A stretch of DNA of 40,398 nucleotides. Source: Mesonia mobilis DSM 19841 (lineage in GTDB: Bacteria > Bacteroidota > Bacteroidia > Flavobacteriales > Flavobacteriaceae). Made by a program: the position numbers and the translations under genes. The notes beneath the pieces were generated by a model. The model worked only from the letters and a program-made list of their open reading frames with translations, made no database searches and was not told the DNA's origin. How positions within the stretch are numbered: position 1 is the first letter of the stretch; every line of letters begins with the position of its first letter. Shown here in pieces: positions 15,175 through 23,980 of the stretch. The stretch spans positions 101,529 to 141,926 of the forward strand of contig NZ_KE384014.1 in NCBI RefSeq assembly GCF_000423405.1, given 5' to 3'.

Positions 15175-18100
15175 TTACTGTTTAATAATCTTTTTAGTAA
15201 TAGTATTCTTACCGTTATCTAAAGAGATCATGTAAACACCACTTTCCCAGGTATTTGCTTCGTTAATTTGAATTTGACGAAGTCCTGATGCATTAATTTC
15301 AGAGGTGTAAACTTGTTGTCCCATCATATTAGTCACCTTGATTTTTAAGTCTTCGTAGGCGAAATTTTGTGTTAGTCTTATATGTAGACTTTCATTTTTA
15401 ATCGGGTTAGGATACATTACTAAAGAATTTTCTTCTGTGATTTGAGTTCCTAAGTTTTCTTCATTGCTAAATACTAATGCCATTCGGTATTCCTGAGAAC
15501 TTTCATCATCTGCATTTACCGAAAAAGGAATATGGTTTACGCCGGTTTCTAATAAAGTTAATTCTTGTGTGAAATTATCTTTTAGATATACGTTTAGACC
15601 TTCAAACTCTTCAACATTTAAAGAAAGAATATAATTTTCATTTCGGTAATTATTATTGAATAACTGAATTTCTTCATCATTAAAAGGTAGTTCTCTTTCT
15701 TCAACAATTAATAATTCTGAATCACTTATAACTCCAAAATTTTCATCTATATTAAAAGGTTTTACACCATCGTAAGCATTAATATTATTTGAATAATCTT
15801 CTGAAAATCTAATTCTAAATCCATCACTTATAATACCTGAATTTGTAAAGTTATCTTGAGTATACAAATTACCTACAATCTCAATATCGTTAGTGTTTGC
15901 AGCTCTAAATACAGTCGTTAAGTCACTCTTAGCACCTTTAAAAGATTCTTCAAAAATTAAAGAAGTAGAAGTGTTTTCAGAAGAAGTAATGACGAAAGCC
16001 GCTTGACCAGGCTGTAAGTATGTATTAGCATCTGCAGTACCTGTAGCTCCGTCTGATGGAGTTACAGTTCCATCATCTTCAATCATCACATAAGCTCCAT
16101 AGTCACTTAAATCTGGATCCCAAGTATAATATAAATTCGTGTTTACATTATTAGAATTATTTAGTACGGCAAACATATCTACCGGAGCTTGATAAGGATT
16201 TCCTATAAAATTGAAAGAACCTTCAATACTACTTAAACCATTTTGAGTAATAGTTCCTGTAGCTAATTCACCCGTAGCTCTGATAATAGTAGCAGGACTA
16301 GGAGCTTCGTTATTAGTTACATCTATCCCACGGTCACCTCTTACATAAACACGATAAGCTTCACCTGCTGTTAAAGTGTTTGAATTGGTATTATTGATCG
16401 CCGACCAAGTTTGCGTAACATTGTCGAAAGTAAATAATGAAGGATTTCCTGTTGGTGTTGCATCAAGACCATTAGCTCCAGTTTCAGATCCTGTGATATG
16501 AATACCGTAACCAGGATTTGGATCTTGATTATCAGAAATTTCTAAACCAGTGTTGTTAACTCCTTCTTGCCAATTCTCGTTGATAGAGGTTGAAGTGGTT
16601 ACAGCGCTTGTTAAAAATCTAAAAGCTCTTCTGCCTTCAGGAATAAATCTTTCAACCGTAATATCTCCAGTAATTGTACTAGTTGCTGAAACTTCGTTAA
16701 GAATACCTGTTTGTGTTTCTGAAATACTTACAAAAGTAAAATCGCCATTGTTATTTATATCTCCATATAAATTCAACACATCTTGAAATTCTACAGCAGC
16801 ATTAGTATTTACTGTAAGGTTATTAACACTAACTTCTCCATTAAAAATCACGTTACCATTAACAATGGTAATATCATCGTCAGATTCTGAAATTCCTTGT
16901 GGGTTTTCTGGAGTCCATAAGCCATCTTCGAACACAAAGCTCTGAGGAGTATCTGGGTTACCCGCTAAAATAAAGTTGTCAAATCCTGAGTAACCGTTTT
17001 GGCCATTATTTCTAATCGATAGTACTAAATAAACTTCATCTACACTGTCTGGTATATTCACAGAAACTAAACCTTGAGCATTTTGAGGATCAACACCACC
17101 ATCTAATAAAAACACTTCTCCTTGACCTACGCCATCATAAAATAACTCATATTTTGCATCATCGTTATTCGCATTATATCCAACAATATCATAATCAAAG
17201 CTAAATTGCACATTATCGTAATTTTCTAATAAAATTTCATCAAACGTAATATTTGCAAAACCTGCTATACCTCCGTCATCATTCTGTAAATCCTGCTCAT
17301 AAAAAATATTTCCGTTAAAATCTGGATTATTAACTCCGGTAGCAGCACTACCATCAATAGGTCCAAAATAACTATTTGTATTACTAAAATAATTTACATC
17401 TGCTGTAAAAACCCATTCTGGAGTAGTAGTATCGAAATCTTGTATTGCAATAATTTCTGGAGCAGCTGTTACATTAAAGATATTTGAATTGTAAGTACCT
17501 GAAATATTCCCATCTGCGTGAGTTGCAGTTAACACAACATCATTTTGTTCTGTATCAAAAATTAAATTATCAAAAGTAGCAATACCATTGTTAGCATTTA
17601 CCGAAATTATAGCATTCGTTTCAAAAGAACCATTGGTCGTAAGGTTTACAGTTCCAGACTCATCGGTGTAGGTAGAATCTACATTTCCGTTAATATCTGT
17701 AAATGCAATTTGAACAGCAGGATCTATAGCGTTATTTACATTAACATCGGTTGGTTGTTGTAAAAATTGTAGCTGAGTTGCTTCAACATTAATATTAATT
17801 AAGTTTCCGGTGATGTTAGAAGAGGTATAAGGAGCATCAAAACCAGAACCAGAAATATCTGCATTAAATCCGTAACTTGTAGAGTCAATTTCTACCTGAA
17901 TAACATCATTATCGGTGATACCTGTATTATTAATGTAGAAACCTAAGGTAAATTCTCTTAGGTCATTATCTGGGATTGCTATTGGAGTATCAAATTCTAA
18001 AATCAGCTCAGAATTTTCAATAATAACATTGTCGGGATAAATGTAAGTGTTGCTTTCATCTCTTAAGGTAATCCCTTGAATGTCATTCCCCCAAAATAAT

Positions 18101-18879
18101 GTATTGCTGTTACCTGGAGTAAATCTCATTTGTGTAACTAAAGTTGATAGATTATCACCATCGCCATTATCTTGTATTTCGAAAGCGAATACATCTACAG
18201 CATTTAATTCACTATTTACATTATTCGCATCTACTGTACTTCCTGCAATTTGAGCACTTGGCGCATTCACTGTAGAAGTTAGATCATTCGTATTTAATGT
18301 AGTAGCTTCAATAGAAAAATTATCTACTCCTGCAAAATCATTAGCACCATTTTGTTTAGCTTCGATTCTTAATCCAACAGATTCTGCATTAGGATAGTTC
18401 GAGCTTACATCATAATTGATTGATCCAGAGCCGTCATTGGTTAATGAAGTAGTTACAGCATCTGTACCATCTATTACAATTACATATCTAATGTCATCAC
18501 CATTTGTAGAATCATATTCAATTACATTGTAGTCAAATGATAATTGTACGTTAGAGTACCCTTCAATATTAATACTTTGGAAAGTAAGCATATGGTAAAA
18601 CGCGCCTCCACCGTTAGAGTTTTCTAAATCTTGCATTCCCCAAAAATTTGTTCCATCTGTAGCAGTTATTGATGATAAACTACTAACTATTCCCCATATA
18701 TCTTCATCTGAAGAGGTACCGGTGTTATAACTAGCCGGGTTGGGCGAATAATTCCAAGTACCTGAACCTTCAAAACTTTGAAATGCAAGTGTGTTTTGCG
18801 CATAACTATCTAGACTAACAATAGAAATTAGAAAGGCTAGAATCAAGTAAAAATTTTGCAATCGTAATCTTTTTCTCAT
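15175..18879 (-). CDS. Secreted T9SS type A CTD protein with duplicated beta domains
   Basis: A large (1234 aa) exported protein. It has a signal peptide (about 1-28, ending DSYAQ) and a C-terminal type A sorting signal of about 80 residues (VMYPNP near its start, KVTNMMGQQVY, SGVYMISL, final KKIIKQ), which marks it for type IX secretion and attachment. Two related beta-rich domains occur, about 30-190 and 485-650, sharing QDLxNxxGG, INxEGYSNVQLSFDYxV-like and GxDNF blocks. Between them lies an Ig-like region (ATQLQFLQQPTDVNV). No catalytic motif was seen, so it is probably adhesive or structural. The start is the ATG at 18879; a TTG at 18903 is rejected because it overlaps the -7 box. Transcribed alone. 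Confidence 0.88.
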   Translation of the reverse strand: MRKRLRLQNFYLILAFLISIVSLDSYAQNTLAFQSFEGSGTWNYSPNPASYNTGTSSDEDIWGIVSSLSSITATDGTNFWGMQDLENSNGGGAFYHMLTFQSINIEGYSNVQLSFDYNVIEYDSTNGDDIRYVIVIDGTDAVTTSLTNDGSGSINYDVSSNYPNAESVGLRIEAKQNGANDFAGVDNFSIEATTLNTNDLTSTVNAPSAQIAGSTVDANNVNSELNAVDVFAFEIQDNGDGDNLSTLVTQMRFTPGNSNTLFWGNDIQGITLRDESNTYIYPDNVIIENSELILEFDTPIAIPDNDLREFTLGFYINNTGITDNDVIQVEIDSTSYGFNADISGSGFDAPYTSSNITGNLININVEATQLQFLQQPTDVNVNNAIDPAVQIAFTDINGNVDSTYTDESGTVNLTTNGSFETNAIISVNANNGIATFDNLIFDTEQNDVVLTATHADGNISGTYNSNIFNVTAAPEIIAIQDFDTTTPEWVFTADVNYFSNTNSYFGPIDGSAATGVNNPDFNGNIFYEQDLQNDDGGIAGFANITFDEILLENYDNVQFSFDYDIVGYNANNDDAKYELFYDGVGQGEVFLLDGGVDPQNAQGLVSVNIPDSVDEVYLVLSIRNNGQNGYSGFDNFILAGNPDTPQSFVFEDGLWTPENPQGISESDDDITIVNGNVIFNGEVSVNNLTVNTNAAVEFQDVLNLYGDINNNGDFTFVSISETQTGILNEVSATSTITGDITVERFIPEGRRAFRFLTSAVTTSTSINENWQEGVNNTGLEISDNQDPNPGYGIHITGSETGANGLDATPTGNPSLFTFDNVTQTWSAINNTNSNTLTAGEAYRVYVRGDRGIDVTNNEAPSPATIIRATGELATGTITQNGLSSIEGSFNFIGNPYQAPVDMFAVLNNSNNVNTNLYYTWDPDLSDYGAYVMIEDDGTVTPSDGATGTADANTYLQPGQAAFVITSSENTSTSLIFEESFKGAKSDLTTVFRAANTNDIEIVGNLYTQDNFTNSGIISDGFRIRFSEDYSNNINAYDGVKPFNIDENFGVISDSELLIVEERELPFNDEEIQLFNNNYRNENYILSLNVEEFEGLNVYLKDNFTQELTLLETGVNHIPFSVNADDESSQEYRMALVFSNEENLGTQITEENSLVMYPNPIKNESLHIRLTQNFAYEDLKIKVTNMMGQQVYTSEINASGLRQIQINEANTWESGVYMISLDNGKNTITKKIIKQ

Positions 18880-18900
18880 AGCATGTTTAATTAATTCGAT

Positions 18901-18908
18901 CAAACTTA
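18901..18908 (-). promoter_or_regulatory. -7 box of the secreted-protein gene
   Basis: TAAGTTTG on the minus strand fits TAnnTTTG and predicts transcription start about 15 nt before the ATG at 18879. No clear -33 TTG. Confidence 0.45.
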
Positions 18909-19004
18909 GCTATAATAAAGTGGGGTATTTCTTTATGAAATGTTATTTAAGAAGAGCTTAGCAAAGCTTAACACTTTTTAATATTTTAAGATTGTTGATG
19001 ATAG

Positions 19005-20045
19005 TTAATCCATTTGCTGATTGGCGTCTTCCATTTCTTCGGAAGATGGATTTTCTTGTTGCTGACTTTCTTTATGCTCCGGTTCATAAGTCAATTCTAA
19101 AAAGATAGGTAAGTGGTCTGAACCATTATTTTCAAGTAATTCAATTTGTTGAACTCTAAATTCTTCAGAAACAAAAACGTGATCTAATGGCCAACGCATT
19201 ACATAACTATTTGCATCGTAGGTATTAAAAAATCCTCGCCCTTTACGAACATCTAATAGTTTGCTAACTTCTTGAAATAAAGTCGTCGTAGTAGACCAAG
19301 CCACATCATTAAAATCGCCCATTACCAAAGCCGGTAACTTTTCTTTCTTTAGCACTTTTTTAGCTACCAGCATCATTTCTGCATCACGATTATCCGATGT
19401 TTTTGCGTGTTGTGGCATAGGAGGTTTGGGATGAATGGAATGTAAATCTATAAGTTGATCGTGAAAATTTAATTGAGCATTAATAGAAGGAATGCTATCT
19501 TCAATTAAATAATTTACTTGCTGATTCTCCAACGGATATTTGGTGTAAAGTAACATCCCGTAAGTATTGGGTAATGGAACTTCAACTTTGTATTTGTAAT
19601 TCTTAGAGAATTCAGCATTTATTTTTTTGACCCATTTTTGATCGGTTTCTGTAAGTAGGATCAAATCTGGTTTGTGGTCTTTTATTTGCTGAATAACTTT
19701 TTCATATTCTTTATTTTTCTGAAGCACATTGGCAATGTACATTTTAAGGCCTTCGTCTTTTTGAGTTGAAGCATTAACTTCTAAAGGAGCAAAAGGCGTG
19801 TAAGGATAAATTTTTATGGCTTGAACGACCAAACAGATCGTTAAGGCTGAAAGAAATATATTATCCTTCCAGTTTTTATATTCGAACTTGAAAAAATAGA
19901 TGAGCAATATAAAAAGTGTAAGAAATGTAAGTTGAACGTGAGGGTAATCAAACATTCTAATATACCAAGCATCTGCTGCAAGAAATGGGAAAACGGTTAA
20001 TAGAACAGCTATGATAGCTAATACACGAAATATAGTTTTAAGCAT
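19005..20045 (-). CDS. Membrane-anchored endonuclease/exonuclease/phosphatase-family protein
   Basis: A 346-aa protein with three N-terminal membrane segments (about 5-25, 36-53 and 64-82) and an extracytoplasmic EEP (DNase I-like) domain. The family motifs are in order: NVLQKN, DLILLTETD (metal-binding Glu), HPKPPMP (catalytic His), GDFND (Asp, Asn), LDHVFVS and GSDHLPI (final Asp-His). It is therefore a likely active metal-dependent phosphodiesterase or phosphatase acting outside the cytoplasm; the substrate (nucleic acid, sphingolipid or inositol phosphate) is unknown. The C-terminal 22 residues are an acidic Gln/Glu-rich tail. It lies downstream of mscS beyond a strong terminator, so it probably has its own promoter. 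Confidence 0.87.
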   Translation of the reverse strand: MLKTIFRVLAIIAVLLTVFPFLAADAWYIRMFDYPHVQLTFLTLFILLIYFFKFEYKNWKDNIFLSALTICLVVQAIKIYPYTPFAPLEVNASTQKDEGLKMYIANVLQKNKEYEKVIQQIKDHKPDLILLTETDQKWVKKINAEFSKNYKYKVEVPLPNTYGMLLYTKYPLENQQVNYLIEDSIPSINAQLNFHDQLIDLHSIHPKPPMPQHAKTSDNRDAEMMLVAKKVLKKEKLPALVMGDFNDVAWSTTTTLFQEVSKLLDVRKGRGFFNTYDANSYVMRWPLDHVFVSEEFRVQQIELLENNGSDHLPIFLELTYEPEHKESQQQENPSSEEMEDANQQMD

Positions 20046-20059
20046 ATTATTAAGATTAA

Positions 20060-20084
20060 AAAAGTCCTCAAAGTGAGGACTTTT
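20060..20084 (-). terminator. Terminator of the dps-mscS transcript
   Basis: An 11-bp perfect stem AAAAGTCCTCA/TGAGGACTTTT with a 3-nt loop, followed leftward by a T run. It separates mscS from the EEP gene. Confidence 0.85.
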
Positions 20085-20094
20085 GTATAGTTAT

Positions 20095-21000
20095 TTAATC
20101 TTTAGAACTAATGTGTATAGTTTCTGATCTAAATTTATTTTTACCAAAATCTAAAGTTCTTATAGGGAACGGGATATTAATATCGTGTTCGTTGTATGCT
20201 TTTTTTATGGCAAGAATGGCTTTGTGTTTCGCAAACAAAATATCTCTTTGTTTGGTACAATCTGTCCAAAATCTAATCACGTAATTGATTGAACTATCGC
20301 CAAAACCTTCGTAAGCAAATTCTATTTGCTCATTTCCCTTTTGTTTAAAAATTTTAGAAATAGCTTCAACAGTAATTTCTTGTACTTTTTCGAGATCACT
20401 TTCATAACCTACGCCACAAGTAAGCATCACGCGAGACCTTTTGGTTCTACTGAAATTTTTAAAAGCATCTTCAACAATTTTCGTGTTCGGGATCACCACG
20501 TGATTATTATCATTTTGCTTAATTACTATATTTCTAAGGTTAACTTCTAAAACTTCACCCGCATAACCATTTGTTTCTACCCAATCGCCAATTTGTATTT
20601 CTGGTAAAAAGCTTAAGATCACACCAGAAACAGTATTGCTCAACGTACCTTGTAAAGCTAAACCAATTGCCAAACCAACAACTCCGGCACCGGCCAAAAT
20701 AGAGGTGAGAAGTTTATCGAGATTGAGTAAACCTAAGGCAATAAAAAAACCGAAAGAAATAATAACCAGTTTTAAAATCCTGATCGATATATCTCTTACG
20801 GAATGCTGAATTTTTCTTCTAAGAAGGAGTCTATTTAATATTTTTGAAACGTATTTAGCTATAAAAATAAATACTATAAATACGAGTACCGCTAAAATAA
20901 AATTCGGTAAATTTAATATAATAGAATCAAGCCAATCGGCGAGTTTATTATAAATCCCGCCGATGGCTTCAGATAAATCAAAATTATCTTTTTTCTTCAT
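20095..21000 (-). CDS. mscS: MscS-family mechanosensitive channel
   Basis: Small-conductance mechanosensitive channel that releases solutes on osmotic downshock. At 301 aa it has three membrane segments (about 30-52, 75-92 and 96-120). The pore helix is clear in AGAGVVGLAIGLALQGTLSN, and the Gly/Ala pattern continues into SGVILSFLPEIQIGDWVE, where the MscS beta domain begins. The C-terminal alpha/beta domain (about 180-280) is complete. It starts 9 bp after dps ends, so the two form an operon under the dps promoter, which suggests shared stress control. The size matches E. coli MscS rather than the large MscK or MscM forms. Confidence 0.93.
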   Translation of the reverse strand: MKKKDNFDLSEAIGGIYNKLADWLDSIILNLPNFILAVLVFIVFIFIAKYVSKILNRLLLRRKIQHSVRDISIRILKLVIISFGFFIALGLLNLDKLLTSILAGAGVVGLAIGLALQGTLSNTVSGVILSFLPEIQIGDWVETNGYAGEVLEVNLRNIVIKQNDNNHVVIPNTKIVEDAFKNFSRTKRSRVMLTCGVGYESDLEKVQEITVEAISKIFKQKGNEQIEFAYEGFGDSSINYVIRFWTDCTKQRDILFAKHKAILAIKKAYNEHDINIPFPIRTLDFGKNKFRSETIHISSKD

Positions 21001-21009
21001 TAACTATCG

Positions 21010-21504
21010 TTACTTAATTTCTTCGTGAGTTTGTTGAGTTTTCATTACCCAAGCATCTAACATCCAACTTGTTTTTTCTAATTCTCTAATGTAAGCACCA
21101 ATTAAATCAATGGTGCCTTCATCATTAGCATCGTCTGCAATTTTAACTACTTTACGCATTTGCGTTAAAATTTTACCGTGGTCTTCTAGTAAGATTTTTA
21201 CCATTTCGCAGTCTGTAAATTCAGATTTAGACTCAGATAAATTAGACATTTTTAAGTAATCTGAATAGTTACTTGTAGGTTGAAATCTTAGCGTTAACAC
21301 ACGTTCTGCAATTTCATCTATTTTTAAAACTGCATCATCATACATTTCTTCAAATTTTTCGTGAAGATCAAAGAAACTTTTTCCGATTATATTCCAGTGA
21401 AAGTTTCTAAGTTTTTGATAATATAAATGATAGTCTGCTAATAAAATATTTAACTCTTCTACAGTTAAAGTGATTTTTTCTCTATCTAAATTTAAGTATT
21501 CCAT
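21010..21504 (-). CDS. dps: Dps-family DNA-binding ferroxidase
   Basis: Dodecameric mini-ferritin that oxidises and stores iron and shields DNA under starvation and peroxide stress. The 164-aa four-helix protein keeps the whole inter-subunit ferroxidase site: His36 (FHWNIIG), His48 (LHEKFEEMYDD), Asp63 and Glu67 (KIDEIAER), spaced as in Listeria Dps. The N-terminus is short and not rich in Lys, so direct DNA binding is uncertain. Upstream are a TTG/TATTTTTG promoter and an exact 18-bp box that also precedes the 103-codon gene. It is followed by mscS 9 bp later. Confidence 0.95.
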   Translation of the reverse strand: MEYLNLDREKITLTVEELNILLADYHLYYQKLRNFHWNIIGKSFFDLHEKFEEMYDDAVLKIDEIAERVLTLRFQPTSNYSDYLKMSNLSESKSEFTDCEMVKILLEDHGKILTQMRKVVKIADDANDEGTIDLIGAYIRELEKTSWMLDAWVMKTQQTHEEIK

Positions 21505-21536
21505 AGTTTATATTTATTATTATTTTAATTTCAATA

Positions 21537-21599
21537 CAAAAATACAATAGTTTAGAGCTTCAGCCAATTTAGCTCTCGTTTTTTAATATAAGTTTAACG
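21537..21599 (-). promoter_or_regulatory. dps promoter with an upstream 18-bp box
   Basis: Minus-strand order: box CGTTAAACTTATATTAAA (21599-21582), 14 nt, TTG (21567-21565) as -33, 20 nt, TATTTTTG (21544-21537) as -7. The transcription start should be about 30 nt before the dps ATG. The identical box with identical spacings occurs at 21939-22001. Confidence 0.65.
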
Positions 21600-21607
21600 G
21601 CAGTAAA

Positions 21608-21919
21608 CTATGGGCGCGTTTCTCTGTGTAATTTATCTAGAATAGTTTGCGAAACCTGTCCGCCAGATACTCCATAACCATCGGTTAAAACTCCTTTTCT
21701 TCCGTTAGAAGTAGTGATGGCATAAAGAATAGAATTATCATCGGGATTGCTCATCCCTTCAAAACGTAATACTTTATCGACTTCAAATTCGTCGGCGGTA
21801 TATTTTTCTTTTTCAGACTTTAATTCTAGATATTCATCAATTAGATTGAAGTCGTATTTGTAACCTTCTTCTAGTTTCAATTTATTGATCGCTTCAGATA
21901 ATGTTCCGTAATCTTTCAT
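21608..21919 (-). CDS. Conserved hypothetical protein, 103 aa
   Basis: A soluble small protein with no catalytic motif that I recognise. Residues 1-35 form helices (TLSEAINKLKLEEGYKYDFN). The C-terminal half alternates strands (VDKVLRFEGMSNPDDNSILYAITTS, cited here by RFEGMSNPDDNSILYAI) and ends in GVLTDGYGVSGGQVSQTILDKL. Similar Bacteroidota proteins are sometimes labelled phosphoribosylpyrophosphate synthetase, but this one is far too short and lacks the PRPP motif, so I do not use that name. Its promoter shares an exact 18-bp box and spacing with dps, which suggests a role in the same stress response. This is inference. Confidence 0.75.
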   Translation of the reverse strand: MKDYGTLSEAINKLKLEEGYKYDFNLIDEYLELKSEKEKYTADEFEVDKVLRFEGMSNPDDNSILYAITTSNGRKGVLTDGYGVSGGQVSQTILDKLHRETRP

Positions 21920-21938
21920 GGTTATTTAATTTTTGATA

Positions 21939-22001
21939 GTAAATTACTATGAAAAGCGCTCATCCCCAAGAAATAGGTCTTGGTTTAATATAAGTTTAAC
22001 G
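21939..22001 (-). promoter_or_regulatory. Promoter of the 103-codon gene with the same 18-bp box as dps
   Basis: Minus-strand order: box CGTTAAACTTATATTAAA (22001-21984), 14 nt, TTG (21969-21967), 20 nt, TAATTTAC (21946-21939). The -7 box departs from TAnnTTTG at the last two bases, which may make it more dependent on an activator. Confidence 0.6.
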
Positions 22002-22009
22002 AGCTGTGT

Positions 22010-22135
22010 TTATTTTTTCTTAGCAGAAAATAATCCTAGTGGAAGTACAAAAAGCAGAAATAAAAATTTACCGGTTACCAATCCGATAATAGCAATGAGC
22101 GCCGCAACGATGTAAAGCCAGTAGTTGTTTTTCAT
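22010..22135 (-). CDS. 41-aa hydrophobic small protein
   Basis: Begins ATG at 22135 and reads MKNNYWLYIVAALIAIIG, then LVTGKFLFLLFVLPLGLFSA and ends in KKK. It has two membrane segments joined by a short VTGK turn, with a basic end. The length, hydrophobic regularity and closing Lys cluster make it more likely a real small membrane protein than a chance frame. It lies between the DCC-family gene and the 103-codon gene on the same strand. No family function is known to me. The stop is nine bases from the 18-bp box that starts the next promoter. Confidence 0.55.
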   Translation of the reverse strand: MKNNYWLYIVAALIAIIGLVTGKFLFLLFVLPLGLFSAKKK

Positions 22136-22163
22136 TTAACTGAAAAATAAATAATAATGCTTA

Positions 22164-22604
22164 TTAAATTAAAAGGTAAAATACCCAATAAGGCTGAAAT
22201 TTTTTAGGATTGGATCCTAGAAAAGCTTTGGTAATTTTAAAATAGAAACTTCTATTTTTAGCGATGTGATTATAACCGTGATCGCTAATGTAGGTGAAGA
22301 GTTTGTAGGTTTTATACCAACGGTGCCATTTTTTATTTCCTGCAATATAAAGACTCCGATATGCAGAATCTGGACCATTATAAACGCGACCGTCGGGTTC
22401 TATAACTTTGCTTGATTTTTTAAATTCTTTAAGCGGAATGTCTTTAAAGTTTTCGGCAGCTTCTTGATAGGTGACAAACTTAATTTTGCCTTGTGTTTGT
22501 TGTTGCCAGCGGGTGATCCAAAATTTACAAAAGCCACATTTACCATCCCAAACCAATAGGGTTTGTGTAGGGGGGAAGTTGGTGCTTTCAATTTTTTGAA
22601 ACAT
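22164..22604 (-). CDS. DCC-family (DUF393) thiol-disulfide oxidoreductase-like protein
   Basis: A 146-aa thioredoxin-like protein. The family signature is WDGKCGFC (Asp20, Cys23, Cys26), a CxxC redox pair right after the first strand, followed by WITRWQQQT. The later SAYRSLYIAG segment and the basic C-terminal helices are usual for DUF393. The predicted role is thiol-disulfide exchange; the partner is unknown. It lies downstream of dnaN in the same direction beyond a terminator, so it is likely transcribed separately. Confidence 0.85.
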   Translation of the reverse strand: MFQKIESTNFPPTQTLLVWDGKCGFCKFWITRWQQQTQGKIKFVTYQEAAENFKDIPLKEFKKSSKVIEPDGRVYNGPDSAYRSLYIAGNKKWHRWYKTYKLFTYISDHGYNHIAKNRSFYFKITKAFLGSNPKKFQPYWVFYLLI

Positions 22605-22612
22605 ACGTATAA

Positions 22613-22649
22613 AGATAAAAAAAATAAACCCTCGTGGTTAGCGAGGGTT
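22613..22649 (-). terminator. dnaN terminator
   Basis: An 8-bp stem AACCCTCG/CGAGGGTT (22627-22634 with 22642-22649) followed leftward by TTATTTTTTTTAT, 31 bp after the dnaN stop. Confidence 0.8.
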
Positions 22650-22679
22650 CAAAATTTAAGTTTTAGTGGTTAACTAAAA

Positions 22680-23798
22680 TTAGTTGTTAAGCATTACCGG
22701 CATAACGAGCATCGTTACTTTTTCACCATCGTCTAAACCGTCTTTTGGAGTTAAAATACCGGCACGATTTGGTAAACTCATTTCTAACTGTACGTCGTTT
22801 GCGTTAAGATTATTCAACATTTCGGTTAAAAAACGAGAGTTGAAACCAATTTGCATATCGTCGCCTTGGTAGTCACAAGTTAAACGCTCTTCTGCTTTAT
22901 TGCTATAATCTACATCTTCTGCAGAAATATTTAATTCTGCTCCGGCAATTTTAAGTTTTACCTGATGTGTAGTTTTATTTGAGAATATAGAAACCCTTTT
23001 TACAGAGTTTAAAAATTGTGTTCTGTCAATCGTAAGTACGTTCGGATTTTCTTTTGGGATCACCGCTTCGTAGTTTGGATATTTACCGTCGATCAATCTA
23101 CAAACTAATTGTGTATCGTCGAAGGTAAATTTAGCGTTAGATTCATTGTATTCAATTAATACATCGCTATCGCTGTTGGCTAAAATTCCTTTTAAAAGAT
23201 TTAAAGGTTTTTTAGGCATAATAAATTCAGCAGTTTCTTCAGCAGAAACATCTTCACGAGAATATTTTACCAATTTATGGGCATCGGTCGCTACAAAAGT
23301 TAAGCCTTCTGTAGAGAACTGAAAGAAAACTCCGCTCATTACAGGTCTTAAATCATCGTTTCCGCTAGCAAAAATAGTTTTGCTTACCGCAGTCGCCAAA
23401 ATGTCTGCAGGAACTACAGTTTTGCTAGGTTCGTCTAATTCAACCGCATTCGGGAATTCTTCTCCGTTAGCATAAGCCAACGCATATTTACCGTAGCTAG
23501 AACTTAACTCGATCGTATGATTATCTTCAACAACAAAAGTTAAAGGTTGCTCTGGGAAGGTTTTTAGCGTATCTAGCAATAATTTTGCTGGCACGGCGAT
23601 GCTTCCTTCAGAATCAGACTCTACATCTAATTCTGCAGACATAGTGGTTTCTAAATCTGAAGCCGAAACTTTTAATTTATCTTGATGAAGTTCAAATAGA
23701 AAGTTATCTAAGATTGGTAAAGTGTTACTGTTATTAATAACACCTCCAAGAATCTGAAGTTGCTTTAATAAATATGAACTAGAAACTATAAATTTCAT
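22680..23798 (-). CDS. dnaN: DNA polymerase III subunit beta (sliding clamp)
   Basis: The ring-shaped clamp that holds replicative polymerase on DNA. At 372 aa it has normal length and consists of three related clamp domains (about 1-120, 125-245 and 250-372). Recognised blocks are MKFIVSSSYLLKQLQ at the start, LPILDNFLFEL, FVATDAHKLVKY, the LIDGKYPNYEAVIP strand and the C-terminal MLVMPVMLNN, which forms part of the partner-binding pocket. It is not beside dnaA or recF, which is common in Bacteroidota. A TATATTTG -7 box lies upstream and a hairpin terminator follows, so it is probably monocistronic. Confidence 0.97.
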   Translation of the reverse strand: MKFIVSSSYLLKQLQILGGVINNSNTLPILDNFLFELHQDKLKVSASDLETTMSAELDVESDSEGSIAVPAKLLLDTLKTFPEQPLTFVVEDNHTIELSSSYGKYALAYANGEEFPNAVELDEPSKTVVPADILATAVSKTIFASGNDDLRPVMSGVFFQFSTEGLTFVATDAHKLVKYSREDVSAEETAEFIMPKKPLNLLKGILANSDSDVLIEYNESNAKFTFDDTQLVCRLIDGKYPNYEAVIPKENPNVLTIDRTQFLNSVKRVSIFSNKTTHQVKLKIAGAELNISAEDVDYSNKAEERLTCDYQGDDMQIGFNSRFLTEMLNNLNANDVQLEMSLPNRAGILTPKDGLDDGEKVTMLVMPVMLNN

Positions 23799-23830
23799 GA
23801 GAATTATTTGATAAAATGTTCAATGAAATA

Positions 23831-23838
23831 CAAATATA
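23831..23838 (-). promoter_or_regulatory. -7 box of the dnaN promoter
   Basis: TATATTTG on the minus strand is an exact TAnnTTTG match, giving a leader of about 25 nt before the dnaN ATG. Confidence 0.55.
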
Positions 23839-23980
23839 TTTTAATAACTGAATTTTTAAACGAATCTTCAAACATTTTTATTAACAGCAATCAAATTTTG
23901 AGAAAAACACTAGTTGACTGTAAACCTTGTGTTTAAGTTTTTCTTTGAATTAACGAACTGCAAAGAATTGTTGAAAACGC

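Noticed and set aside
18880-18903. TTG start at 18903 for the type A CTD protein
   Set aside because: It overlaps the TAAGTTTG -7 box, and the ATG at 18879 gives a standard signal peptide.
21933-22115. 60-codon rightward frame opposite the 41-aa gene
   Set aside because: Ser/Asn-rich translation without a start site; it crosses the promoter of the 103-codon gene. The leftward 41-aa frame has the better protein character.
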